64,000 nucleotides of DNA from Cotesia glomerata (Eukaryota > Arthropoda > Insecta > Hymenoptera > Braconidae): contig NC_058158.1 of assembly GCF_020080835.1 (NCBI RefSeq), positions 20,732,430-20,796,429 of the forward strand, in the 5' to 3' direction. Within the stretch, counting starts at the first letter, position 1. Every line of letters starts with the position of its first letter. The position numbers and the translations under genes were made by a program. Shown piece after piece: positions 22,314 to 33,098 of the stretch. The notes beneath the pieces were generated by a model. It ran no database searches. It had not been told where the DNA came from and saw nothing but the letters and a program-made list of their open reading frames with translations.

Positions 22314-23253
22314 GTTTATTTTATACCTTTATAATTCTCATTCTAACCATTAACTGTACTGACATATTATAACTCTAAAAATTCTCGGTAATCATTCCTC
22401 GGAAGATATTTCTGCAACAAATGAGTACGAATGAAAAAAACTGATTTTCTTAATCTAGAATTAATAATTAAAAATCGTTTTTGAATACTAAAAGAACAAG
22501 ATTTCAATTAAAACAAAGTACAAAATTCGATCAATTTTAATTTAACATAAATTACGAGTTAAAGATAATCACGTATATTTTTGTCTATGTTTAAAATGAA
22601 TTGTATTCGATCGACACCAGGAAATTACTATTAATTTAAGGTTTAAATTTTTCCATTACACAATTTTTTTTAAATTTACCGAAAGGAAAAATTTCTTTTG
22701 AAAAATATGGGCATTCTAGTGACAAGACATTGATATGTTGGAAATTTTTAACAATTTCATTTCTTTGCAGAAGAAATCAAAATTTTTCGCACAGTAACTT
22801 TTTTGTTGGAAAATAGTTTAACTGATTAAAAAAATAAAAAAACAAAAATACAATTTTAGATAGATAACTTGAGAATTTTCATTCAGAATTGTTTTTTTCC
22901 AAATGTAGAAAACTTCTTTCAATTATTTGCATTTTCTTAAAAAAAAATTTTTTCTCTCAGTGTATAGTGAAAAAGAAAGTTGTTTTTGAGTGCTTTTGTG
23001 AATGATATTATGTAACTAAAACATACCAGCGAATAACTTTCAATAAAATCCAATGTTTCGTCTTTTTTCTCTGATAGTACTTTAGCAACAATAGGATCAT
23101 TAATTCCTGCACTGTATTTTGATTTATCTATCTTGTTCCAATTATTTTTGAATCTACTAAAAATTGAAACATTTGGGCCATTTTGCGTTGGCCAGTTTAT
23201 TTTATACCTTTATAATTCTCATTCTAACCATTAACTGTACTGACATATTATAA
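22314..23253. repeat. 59-bp perfect direct repeats 880 bp apart
   Basis: The segment 22314-22372 (starting GTTTATTTTATACC) is repeated without change at 23195-23253. The intervening sequence has no transposase and no other similarity to an LTR element. Near the first copy a small palindrome (CCGGGCAGTAAT at 22217 and its complement near 22260) is also present. A recent local duplication or insertion is likely. Confidence 0.75.
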
Positions 23254-23449
23254 TTCTGTTATTAAGCATAAATAAGAATGACCAAATAAAACTATTCAAT
23301 TTACGAATAATGTTTGATAAAAAATAAACTATTACTTTCTATTTTATTATAAATTTTATAATAAAATGGTATTTTCGCTATTCGTCTGAAACTATCTAGT
23401 TCCGGTTGGCTCCAGACATTGAACTAGCATTTTTAATGCAACTTATATG

Positions 23450-23585
23450 AAAAATATAATGTGTGACGCGGGATGAAACACGATTTCAGACCGAGTGATG
23501 CCAGCCCTCGCTTCGCTCGGGCAGGCAACTTCACTCTGGTCTGAAATCGTTTTGTTTCATCCCTAGTCACACAATATACTATTTT
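23450..23585. mobile_element. hairpin element with GC-rich apex (copy A)
   Basis: Arms GGGATGAAACACGATTTCAG (from 23470) and its near-complement ending about 23564 form a stem of about 30 bp. The apex is an inner GC-rich hairpin (CCCTCGCTTCGCTCGGG). The right end reads AATATACTATT. Architecture matches the element at 25022-25161, although the arm sequences differ. Confidence 0.65.
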
Positions 23586-24189
23586 TAAGCTGTCCTTTGG
23601 AGATAGCTCTTAAAACATCACGAACTAACATTTTTTCACTCGAGACTAAAAAAAAAAAAAATAGTCGGTTTTCTTGCGCCACCCTAATTATATGTATAAA
23701 GTACCCCGTTTTGCCCGCTCTTCCCTTATAGTTAGAAGCTATACTTTCTATAAATTTAACCCTTTGCAGGTATTTTCCTTTATTTATTCAATAATTAACA
23801 AAGGATCAATTTCTCAGAAATTTAACATCTAACCCGGAATCGCGGGAGCGTTTACTACAAAATGGGAAATCAGAAAAATGCTCGCCGCAAGGTTTCCAGT
23901 AAGTGGAATTGGACGCACATGTACGTAAGACAATCCTCATTAATTTTAATTCGATTGTTTTTTTTACTTTTTACAACGTTAGATATTGTATAGACTAATC
24001 AGACTGTTATTTCGTGGCTTATTTTTACTAGATTTGAAAGTGATTAATAATTACAGAAACTAAAGTACTTGAAAGATATTAAACCTTACGTTCGGTGAAA
24101 TAATGATTATCTTCTTAAAAATATTTTTCTAAGCATTACTGCAACAGTGATATTGTCCTAACAATATAATAATATTATAATGGAAATAA

Positions 24190-25655
24190 ATTTTTTAATT
24201 TCCCGCTAAGGAATTGAAAAATTTTCAAGAATCGGGAAGTTATTGTTTTGCCACGTTTTTCGAAAATCAAGTTTTCATCAGATCTCGACGTTTTGAGGTC
24301 TTAGGAAGTATCCCTGACTATACTCTCACGATGGTGTCTCTGTGTGTGTGAGTGAATTTCAAAAAGAAAATTTTTTTTTATTTTTGCAACTTCTAAATGA
24401 AGTTAAGTTACGCAGATACATAATATCATAATTTTTAACATTAAAAAGTTGAATGCATGACGTGGAAATATTAAATAATAATTTAATTTCAACATTTTTT
24501 ATTATTTGGACGTAATCTTAAAGTCAGGCTCCACACATAATATAATTTCTTATTTTTTTAACGTATGATATATTTTGTCTGTTTATTCACTTCGATTGCA
24601 GTTTTTAACGCTAAATAATCAGATATTAATTTTTAAAAATGTCAGAAATGATGTGATAAGAATATCTATTTTTTTTTGTTCTTTCGAATACTTGTTTACT
24701 TATAAATGTCGACACATTAATGTTGCTCAATCTTAAATTTTAAATCTTTTACATGTTAAGAAGACGATAAGTGGCGTCAACAACTTAAAATGAAGTAAAA
24801 AAATGAAAAAGTAAAGAATTATACCATGCGTTAAGCCTGACTTTGAGATTACGTCCAAAAAAAACAAAAGTGAAAATAAATTTATTAACCAATATTTCCA
24901 CGTCGTGCATTTAACCCTCCGTTGGTCGTGCTTTTTCTAGTTTCTCGCCCGCACATAAAGCGTCAACATTCTGCCCGCTGCGCTAAACAAAAATGCCGCT
25001 TCCTGTCTTCGTCGAGCAAAAAAATAGTATACACTGCACGGGAAGTAAATAAGAAAGCCTCAGATCACATGTTTGTCAACCTCGGCTTCGCCTCGGCCAA
25101 CAATTACATGTCATCTGAGACATTTCTTACTTTACTTCCCTAGGAGTGTAATATACTATTAATACTCAAAATTTCAATGCTATGTATCTGCATAACTTTA
25201 CCTTATTTAGAAGTTGTAAAAAACAAATAAAATTTTTTTTCCGAAATTCAATAATTCATATTTTTGAAAAAACACAGTTTTAAAACTTTCAGGATCTTTA
25301 AAGAACAGTACAACGTATTATACAAAAATAATTGAGCCAAAATTTTAATGTCAACCGTCATTTTTAAAGATTTTCAAAAATTAAAAATTTGACAAATTTG
25401 GTATTTTTCAAATTTTTGTTTGCCAAAATATTCTTTTTTTTCAGTAGCCCCAAGTGTCCCTTTTCAAATAAACAAAAGACCATTCCTGTATCTATAATAG
25501 CGTTCGAGATATTACAAAAACAAAATTGAAAAACTGGAAAAAACGCGAAATTTTGAATTTGCATATCTTCTGAAAAAAATTTTTTTGTTTTTTTTTTCCT
25601 CTGCAAGAACTTTGTTGAATAATAAAAGAAAACTTCGTTCAAAAGTTATGAGAGG

Positions 25656-25706
<51 letters not shown>

Positions 25707-25870
25707 GCACGTACGGACGTACGAGTATCATCGCGGGAATAGTCACAACAGCCTCTATGACCTCAAAATGTGAACATCCATTGAAAATTCGATTTTCGAA
25801 AAACGGAGTAAAAAACCAACAACTTCCCAACTTTTGGAAATTTTCAATCTCTTAGCGGGAAGCATCAGAG
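24190..25870. mobile_element. long foldback element with nested inverted repeats
   Basis: The outer left arm (24196-24350: TTCCCGCTAAG, CGGGAAGTT, TTTTTCGAAAATC, TTTTGAGGTC) pairs with 25660-25865. The next segment (24360-24440, with GCAACTTCTAAAT and GCAGATACATA) pairs with 25170-25250. An inner pair, 24452-24553 and 24812-24909 (ACGTGGAAATATT, GGACGTAATCT, AAGTCAGGCT), closes the core. A (CA)n microsatellite lies at 25659-25702. A second hairpin element is nested at 25022-25161. No gene is present. Confidence 0.75.
25022..25161. mobile_element. hairpin element with GC-rich apex (copy B)
   Basis: The left arm (AATAGTATACACTGCACGGG and onward) pairs with a right arm ending GTAATATACTATT. Both arms share GGAAGTAAATAAGAAA- and TCAGAT-type blocks, about 50 bp in all. 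The apex reads CTCGGCTTCGCCTCGGCC. Same layout as 23450-23585. Confidence 0.65.
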
Positions 25871-26390
25871 AGTGCTTAATGATCGAAAAATTTTTTCGCC
25901 TCATTCTGGCAACTATTTTTATTATTATAACCTTGTTAGTTCACGGATTCAAGATATTTTGCATACTATTGTTGAGATAATTTAATGAAGATTAATTCCA
26001 TACTTTTTTAAAATTGATTCAGTGCAATAGAAACGGATAAAAGACATTAAAATAAATCAAAAAATTTTTCTGCCTGTCATGTATGAAACTCCGGAAACAC
26101 TGTAACTTGTGAAAAAATCCATTATTTGAGTTAAATTTTTTTTTTTAAATTCTTGAAAATTTCAGGTTACCGAATGCGAATAGCTAATTAATTCAGTGCC
26201 GTTTAATTACAATTATTAAAAAACGAAAACTATAAGGGTATATCTATTTATATCCATGTAAAATTAACATGGATGGTGATATATTTATATCTATAAAATA
26301 AATATTATGTTCATTTATTCCACCGGGGGCGCCTGTGCATTACCTTCCTAGTACAGCTGTTTTTTTTATTTAGCGGTTTTATATATTTTT

Positions 26391-26547
26391 AACTTCCCGC
26401 TAAGAAAATCAAAGATTTTCAAAAATCGGGAAGTTATTGTTTTCACCCCGTTTTACAAAAATCGAGTTTTCATCAGATCTCGACGTTTTGAGGTCCTAGG
26501 AAGCTTCCCTGAATATTCCCGCGATGGTGTCCGTGCGGCTGTATGTA

Positions 26548-26627
<80 letters not shown>

Positions 26628-26860
26628 AACTTCTTATAACTTTTAAACGGCTTGGCCGATCGGATCGAAATCGGTGGCGAACCAAAGAGTATCATAGCCA
26701 TTAAATTTCGTAAAAATTTGAATCGATTCGGTTCGCTAGATTTTTGGAAATTGCAAAAAAACTACAAAAAAAAATTTTTTAAAAAGTGGTTTTTTTGGAA
26801 TAACTTTTAAACGGCTTTACCGATCGATTCCTAAAACTAATCAGCTCTCAACCTTGAAAA
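26391..26860 (+). repeat. dispersed repeat with (GT)n tract
   Basis: This copy shares its first 130 bases with 24196-24330 (CTTCCCGCTAAG, ATCGGGAAGTTATTG, CATCAGATCTCGACG). It then runs into a TATG/(GT)n tract (about 26543-26625), followed by CTTTTAAACGGCTTGGCCGA and a second, shorter version of that motif near 26802. Reverse-oriented material of the same family forms the right arm at 25660-25865. It is a multi-copy family with a microsatellite core. Confidence 0.7.
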
Positions 26861-27652
26861 ACCACGTCGATTGCCCATCTCACTTTTTACTCGTATAAAT
26901 TTTGTAATACAAGTATATAGATGTGTCGGCTATGCGCAAATCTCACAACAGCAATAACTATCTTATAATATAGTCAAAGCTTGTTATAGCTGTCAGGAAA
27001 TGCTTTCTATGGTTTATCAGATGTTCTTCCACTGATTTTTTCAGAAAGCGAATCACAATTCGAGTTTTTGACGCGCTATTTAAATTTTACTTTAGTCTCC
27101 TCCTTTTTCGGTCTGCTCTTTTATTCGATAAATATCCTCTCCACCCATATTTCTTTCAACATAGATATTAGAGAAGGAAAGATGTATTGAAGTACGAGAT
27201 AATCACATCAGTGGACTTGAAACTACAAAGGAAAAGAAAAACTTAGCACCCGCTTCTTTAATAATGATCGTTTGCATATTCATTTAATTTTATAATCATT
27301 AAAATTAAATTTTGTAAATCTACACATCTCTATTAGGGACGGATTTGTACTATACGGTAAACTTTAAAAATCTGCGCGCGCATGTATATTATCCTTGAAA
27401 AAGAGTTGTAACTCTAAAGAAAAAGAAATGTAATATAATGTCGTTTTGAATTGTTCGATATAATAGAAAATATGAGATTATAATCATGTATGCTCGTTAC
27501 ATTATATAACATTAGTAATTATTTCCGAGTATTGGTTTTTCATTTATTTTAAACTTTCTAAAATCCATGTAAGTTGTTTTCAACGGCTTTCTGTAGAATA
27601 GATTTCTTCACGTTTTTTTTTTTTTTTTTTTTTAATGTTGCTAGAATCAGTA

Positions 27653-27762
27653 GAGATTCTCGCTTTATAATTTAACGAGGCCACGCAGTTGGAATCGATA
27701 TAATATGGTTAGATCTCAAAGCTGGTCTTACACAACTTATTGTAAAGAAAGTATTTGACAGA
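27653..27762 (+). repeat. conserved non-coding element, copy 1
   Basis: One of three copies (others at 48892 and 51166) of a roughly 110-bp element starting GAGATTCTCG. The core reads GGCCACGCAGTTGGAATCG, followed by TATGGTTAGATCTCAAAGC and later TTATTGTAAAGAAA. It is much richer in G and C than its surroundings. It is not a tRNA or any spliceosomal RNA I recognise. This copy lies 270 bases before the reading frame of the transposase-nuclease gene. Confidence 0.65.
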
Positions 27763-28145
27763 AAAGTAATTTATTTTAATAACTTTTCATACAGGTTTAA
27801 CAAATTCATTAGTATAGACTAACTTAAAATAATCAACCAGTTTTTTACTTTCAACAGCTTGAAAATTTATTACCGAAATTTATTAATTCATTTCAATTTC
27901 ATCTTTGATATAAATGCTCTATTCTTTTCATTAGCATAATATTATAATGAATATGATATTTATAATACAATAGTCGGAAAATCAAGAGGGAAGAAAAAAC
28001 GAAAAAAACCGAAGAACTCGCGAAGATGAAAAGAGCCGAAGAAGAGCGGAATGAAGATATGGGTAACAATTTTAATTTTTTTAGCAATTCGAACCACGAT
28101 ACTGCTGAAGACAGTTAACATGAAGCTCCATGCAAAAAAATAAAA

Positions 28146-31100
28146 TTGCTCCAATGTGAACTAAATACTGAAGATGGATCTAGTCATCTTGATTTTTCTG
28201 ATTCTTTTGAAGACAAAGGCAATGCATGTTATGACTCAGAAAAACATTGCAGTATCGATTTTATTGACACAAAAATACCGTGCACAAAGAAACAGCTAGA
28301 AATGGTTACTCTTCATGAACCTATTTCTGACAAGCCTGATAATACCGAGGGTATAAATTGCAAAATCGATTCAGAAAATGTTCAAAATCAATTAGAAAAT
28401 GATTCTATCACTGGAGTTGATAATATTGAATCTTCTGGAGAAGGTAAAACTTATGTAAACTCAATTAATGATTCAACTCCAACAATTCCAGAAATGAATA
28501 ACCTTAAAAAAGAAAACAATGAACATCTTGATCAAGAAAATAAAAATGAGCCATACTTCAAAGAACACGTAACAACTAGACGCATTCATGATTTTGATTG
28601 GATAATGCATGAATTACATGAAGCATTTGATAATAATCATACTGGATCTTGTAAGGGTCTTTTTCGTGATCTAATACTGTTACGTTCCACTGATCAAGGA
28701 TTATTGACTCAAATGTATTGGCAATGCAAAAATTGTTTTAAGCATGCAAGTATTTGGTCTGAGTCAAAGAAATCGACAAATTCAATGTCATTAAATGAAA
28801 GTGCTGTTTTAGGATCATTGATAAGTGGTATAGGCTATACAAACTTGAAAGAACAGCTAGCAACTATGAATACACATTTCATGACAGATAAGACTTACCG
28901 GAAGTATCGTCAGAAGATTGAAAGTTCTATTAGGGGAACATCAGAGAAAGAAATGGCTGAAGCAGCAGAAATGGAAAGAGAATTAGCAATTAAAGAGGGT
29001 GATTTTATTATTCACGATGGTACTCAAATTCCGTACATAACAGTAATTGTTGATGGCGCCTGGTCTAAACGTTCATACAAAAATGGAAGGTATGATGCTT
29101 TGTCGGGTTTCGCAACTATTATTGGCTTACGTACTGGACGAGTACTGTACTGTGGAATGAGAAATAAATATTGTTCATTTTGTGCTTCATCTTTAAAACG
29201 CGGCCTGGAAAAACCACCTGATCATTTATGTTTCAAAAATTACGCTCGTAATGATCCATCGACAAGAATGGAAGCTGATATAATTGTAGAGGGCTTCACA
29301 AAAAGTATTAACTCGCACGGATTGATTTATAAAAGTTTCATTGGAGATGGCAATAGTAGTGTTCATCAATCTATCGTTAACAATGACCCTTACAAAGAAT
29401 ATGGTATTGGAGTTGAAAAGATTGAATGTAAAAATCACTTGTTCCGTAACTTCTGTAGGCACATTGTTAATGCATCAGAAATAAAGATTCCAGCATCAAC
29501 AGTAATGAATGTTATGACATTGCGAAAGTATGTTAAAGAAAGCGCGGTAAAAATGCGTAAATATGTAGAAAATAATGTTGAAAAGATTAAGAAAAGTAAT
29601 TGCGACCGAGATGAACAAATAAACAAACTGAGCGATATTTTAACGAATATGCCGAAACATTTTTTTGGTGACCATAGCCAGTGTTCAAACAAAACCGATA
29701 ATGACTGTGAAGGCATAAAAGAAAACATTATCGCAAGTTTAGAACTTGTTGGAATTTTTCCAATTATTATTCAAATTGTTTCAAGGTTATCTAAGCATGC
29801 GGATAGCCTGTTAGATAATCTCACAACGAACAAAGTTGAAGGGCTTAATTCTATAGCTAATAAAACTTTGGGAGGAAGACGAATTAATTACAGCCAACGC
29901 GACTCGTTTAATTCCAGAGTAGCTATTGCTGTTATTCAATCAGATACTCAGGAAGTTGGAACAAAAATTCATCAACACATGGGCTTGAAAGTTCCTTCCG
30001 AATTAACGAAGTTGGAAAAAAGTAAGAAAGCTCAGGCACTTCGAACTGAAAAATCCAGGAAACTAAAAGGCAGGTCTCATCGACGATTTTACGGCGCTGA
30101 CAAATCATACGGAAAAGTAGAAGACGATGACATGCCTTTACACGAATACAACCGAAAAGAAGAAGAACACTTCCAAAAATTGAAAGATCGACAAAAGAAA
30201 CGTGATGAAATTATGAAGGAAACAATGGATCAAGCTCATTCGGCAAAGTGGCATCAATATCGGCGAGATATCATAACTGCATCGAATTTTGGGTCGATAT
30301 GTTGTCGCAGAGCTGCTACTTCATGTTCATCGTTGGTACAAAGAATTGTCTATCCACCAGTATTGAATAGTGTTGGCGCAATTCTGTTTGGCCGTGATTT
30401 TGAAAAACGAGCATTAAATGATTTGGCAAAGGAACTTGGAATTGAACCACAAGAAATAAAACCCTGTGGGCTTTTTATCGACAAACATATTGAATATTTA
30501 GGTGCAACACCAGATGGTCTCATTGGTGACGATTTTATAGTTGAAGTTAAATGTCTAGAATCAATAAAACATCTGTCACCAGATGACGCCCTTGGATTAG
30601 GAAAGAAAGCAATAACGGCTATTTTTGATTCAAAAACTGGGTGTTTAAAAAACAGACACAATTATTATTATCAAGTGCAAGGGCAGTTGCATATCACCGA
30701 TAGAAAAAAATGTTATTTTGCAGTATGGACTCAAAAAGGCTTAAAATATGAGATAATTGAAAGAGATGATAACTTTTGGAAAACAAAAATGGAATCCGAA
30801 CTAACTAAGTTTTATAAAGAATGTGTGCTTCCGGAAATAATAGATAGTCGAAAAAATCGCAACATGAAAATTCGCGAACCAAGCTACATTCTTGAAGCAC
30901 AGAAAAAAGAAATGAAAACGAAAAATTCAACAGTAGAAGAAGTTGAAGAAGTAGAAGAAGTTGACGACAACAGTTTGGATGCATATTCTGCATTAATTAA
31001 ACAATTATTGTTCGATATAGCTGAGAGTGAAGATATTGGAGTTATTGAAAATATTTGGCAGGTACAAAGTCAACTTATTTCTAGAATTTGCAATCACATT

Positions 31101-32579
31101 GAAGATTCCATAACAAAAAATACAACCGATGTCATTAAATATCCCGTGAATATTGATAAATATACATTAGAAACTTCCGAATTATCTGCTAACGATGCCA
31201 AAATAAATCGTGCACTAAATAACGATTTTTTGTTAGCAAATGTTTTAACAGATGGTAATTGTTTATATCGAGCAATTGCCGATGTTGTTCTATGTGATCA
31301 GGAAAAATACATCAATATCAAAGTCTTTATAATCAATCATGTTCTAACTAATAAATCTATGTATGAACCCATTATATATTATGGTGGTATTCAGGTTGAC
31401 GATAAACAATACCCTATTGTCAATGATTTCTTACGTAACATTGCGTGCGAAAAAAAATGGGGTAATCATGGTGCTTTTTATGTTCTATGCTCTGCATTAA
31501 AAATAAATGTGATTGTTGTTGGTGTTGAACGATCAAAGCATAACTTCGTCAACATTACTAAGTATTTACCTAATATTACATATTCATCAGTAATCCCTAC
31601 AACAATAATAAATGAAGTAAACTGGCATTTCATTGCTGCTCACAGAAAAACTGGCTCACCAAAATTTGATTTGCCAACTTGGAATGGAATAAAAATCAAA
31701 ATGATCGATGTAGATGAACAGTTAACCTATTATGTCAATAAAGCTACCACCAAGAAAGTAAGTAATTTAGTAATTTCACCAAACATGAATTTTCTTGAAA
31801 ATTGTATTTCAACTCAAATTCATAAAATTCTTCAAGAAATACAAGACATTAAGTCTTGTAAGTGTCTTCGAGATATTGAAGAAATTGTCGAAAACAACCG
31901 TGATCTTACTGAAGGCCTTAGTATTTATATGAGAAATTTATCTGTTAAATTCGTACCCTACCTCGATGCAGATGATAAAAAAGTTATGACTGATTCTTTC
32001 TCTTCAGAACTTCTTAAACATTTTATTGTTTGTAACGTCGAACCAGATGGTAATTGTTTTCATCGTTCTATAGCCAAATTATTGTTTAATGATGAGAAGA
32101 AATATGCAGAAGTCAAACTCTGCTGTATTACTCAAATTCTTAAATATCAAAAATATTACGAAACATTATGTAAGACCAGTTTTATCGAAGTTGAAGCTAA
32201 AGACGATAATGGTGAAAGTTTTGTTGTAGAGAATCCAGAATTATATGACTTCATTAGAATGGTAGCTTGGGATAAACTGTGGGGTAATGAAGGTTCCACG
32301 ATTGCAATAAGTAACGCATTGGAATTAAAATTAATTACATTCATTATGGATAAAAATTTTAATGTAAATTTGATTATTGAATCAGGGCCTGAAGATGCAC
32401 AATCTTCTAATTTTTTTACAGTAATTAATTTTAACAATTACCACTATTACGCAGCCTATCGAAGAAGTAACAAGTACAACATTAATAATATTAAAAGTGA
32501 TTTTAGTAAGGCAATTCGACACATACGATGTGACTTATTTGACATGTGTAAGAATTCTGCATCGTTTAACAACTTATAA
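28146..32579 (+). CDS. DDE transposase fused to YqaJ exonuclease and two OTU domains
   Basis: One uninterrupted frame encodes four enzyme-like domains. Residues count from base 28146. A Mutator/Kolobok-like transposase spans about 180-600, with catalytic residues Asp303 (IVDGAW), Asp401 (GDGNSS) and Glu565 (NKVEGLNS) and Cys pairs between. A basic linker follows. A YqaJ/lambda-exonuclease-type nuclease spans about 690-890 (GRDFEKR with Glu753, TPDGL with Asp790, VEVK with Glu800 and Lys802, YYQVQG). An OTU cysteine-protease-like domain spans about 1025-1165 (DGNC with Cys1039, WGNHG, His1161), and a second one 1290-1440 (DGNC with Cys1304, WGNEG, His1433). All key residues are present. The start is unclear: the frame is open from 28119, the first in-frame ATG inside is 28302, and a better ATG at 28026 is separated by a TAA at 28116-28118. 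Terminal repeats were not identified. Confidence 0.9.
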   Translation: MLQCELNTEDGSSHLDFSDSFEDKGNACYDSEKHCSIDFIDTKIPCTKKQLEMVTLHEPISDKPDNTEGINCKIDSENVQNQLENDSITGVDNIESSGEGKTYVNSINDSTPTIPEMNNLKKENNEHLDQENKNEPYFKEHVTTRRIHDFDWIMHELHEAFDNNHTGSCKGLFRDLILLRSTDQGLLTQMYWQCKNCFKHASIWSESKKSTNSMSLNESAVLGSLISGIGYTNLKEQLATMNTHFMTDKTYRKYRQKIESSIRGTSEKEMAEAAEMERELAIKEGDFIIHDGTQIPYITVIVDGAWSKRSYKNGRYDALSGFATIIGLRTGRVLYCGMRNKYCSFCASSLKRGLEKPPDHLCFKNYARNDPSTRMEADIIVEGFTKSINSHGLIYKSFIGDGNSSVHQSIVNNDPYKEYGIGVEKIECKNHLFRNFCRHIVNASEIKIPASTVMNVMTLRKYVKESAVKMRKYVENNVEKIKKSNCDRDEQINKLSDILTNMPKHFFGDHSQCSNKTDNDCEGIKENIIASLELVGIFPIIIQIVSRLSKHADSLLDNLTTNKVEGLNSIANKTLGGRRINYSQRDSFNSRVAIAVIQSDTQEVGTKIHQHMGLKVPSELTKLEKSKKAQALRTEKSRKLKGRSHRRFYGADKSYGKVEDDDMPLHEYNRKEEEHFQKLKDRQKKRDEIMKETMDQAHSAKWHQYRRDIITASNFGSICCRRAATSCSSLVQRIVYPPVLNSVGAILFGRDFEKRALNDLAKELGIEPQEIKPCGLFIDKHIEYLGATPDGLIGDDFIVEVKCLESIKHLSPDDALGLGKKAITAIFDSKTGCLKNRHNYYYQVQGQLHITDRKKCYFAVWTQKGLKYEIIERDDNFWKTKMESELTKFYKECVLPEIIDSRKNRNMKIREPSYILEAQKKEMKTKNSTVEEVEEVEEVDDNSLDAYSALIKQLLFDIAESEDIGVIENIWQVQSQLISRICNHIEDSITKNTTDVIKYPVNIDKYTLETSELSANDAKINRALNNDFLLANVLTDGNCLYRAIADVVLCDQEKYINIKVFIINHVLTNKSMYEPIIYYGGIQVDDKQYPIVNDFLRNIACEKKWGNHGAFYVLCSALKINVIVVGVERSKHNFVNITKYLPNITYSSVIPTTIINEVNWHFIAAHRKTGSPKFDLPTWNGIKIKMIDVDEQLTYYVNKATTKKVSNLVISPNMNFLENCISTQIHKILQEIQDIKSCKCLRDIEEIVENNRDLTEGLSIYMRNLSVKFVPYLDADDKKVMTDSFSSELLKHFIVCNVEPDGNCFHRSIAKLLFNDEKKYAEVKLCCITQILKYQKYYETLCKTSFIEVEAKDDNGESFVVENPELYDFIRMVAWDKLWGNEGSTIAISNALELKLITFIMDKNFNVNLIIESGPEDAQSSNFFTVINFNNYHYYAAYRRSNKYNINNIKSDFSKAIRHIRCDLFDMCKNSASFNNL

Positions 32580-32660
32580 TATCATGATGGTAATGATCAA
32601 AATACAAACTCATCAATAATTGAAAAACAATGAGATTTTTCAGATTTTTCTATTATTGTA

Positions 32661-33005
32661 TAGGGTAGAAATACCGTCTTTGTCCACCCTAGCACCGTTT
32701 TTGGCCAGTTAACATTTGAATTAATCTATAAAAGATAATAATATTATGACCATATTTTTAGTAAATTTTAAAAAATTTATATTAAAACAAATTGAGTTTG
32801 TAATGGTTCATTTAACATAATGATAAAATGATATAATAAAAATGATTAAATTCGAATTCTTTTCAATAATTTTAATTCTTTTGTTTGCGTATATAGATAT
32901 ACAGTTTACATGAAGTGACCGCTTCTTAATTTGTTTCAATCAGTATTTTTAACCAGGGAATGGCCATAAACGCTACAATAGCCACAAGCGGTACTTCTAC
33001 CCTAT
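32661..33005. mobile_element. 345-bp MITE with 50-60 bp inverted ends
   Basis: The left end TAGGGTAGAAATACCGTC and right end GGTACTTCTACCCTA are inverted copies. Similarity extends inward through GGCCA (left GTTTTTGGCCAGTTAAC, right AACCAGGGAATGGCCATAAAC). The interior is AT-rich without a gene. It lies just after the transposase-nuclease frame. It could be that element's 3' end, but no matching left end was found before 28 kb. Confidence 0.7.
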
Positions 33006-33098
33006 CACTCATTCAAATTTAAAGTTGATAATTATGATAGAAAATTATTTTTACATTGCCAACATACATAAATGAAAAGTGTAATGAAATTGATATTG

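Larger units (their letters stand above)
21357..23690. mobile_element. nested foldback element with inverted ends
   Basis: The left end (21357-21450: GTGGCGCAAAAAAACTGAC, then GAGTCTCGAGT, then GATGTTTTTAGAGC) returns in reverse complement at 23590-23690. Inside, 21450-21650 and 21960-22130 form a second inverted pair around motifs such as GAGCGACCT and GAAAGGTCGCTC. The loop of the inner pair holds a SINE-like fragment. Between the inner pair and the right end lie 1.4 kb of unrelated AT-rich sequence. No transposase is visible, so any movement would have been non-autonomous. Confidence 0.7.

Noticed and set aside
22145..22372. 75-codon plus frame
   Set aside because: It runs through the small GGGCAGTAAT palindrome and half of it lies in the 59-bp direct repeat; no homology recognised.
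25585..25773. Frame encoding a His-Thr repeat
   Set aside because: It is a translation of the (CA)n microsatellite.
26453..26701. Minus-strand frames encoding long His-Thr repeats
   Set aside because: They are translations of the (GT)n tract, not genes.
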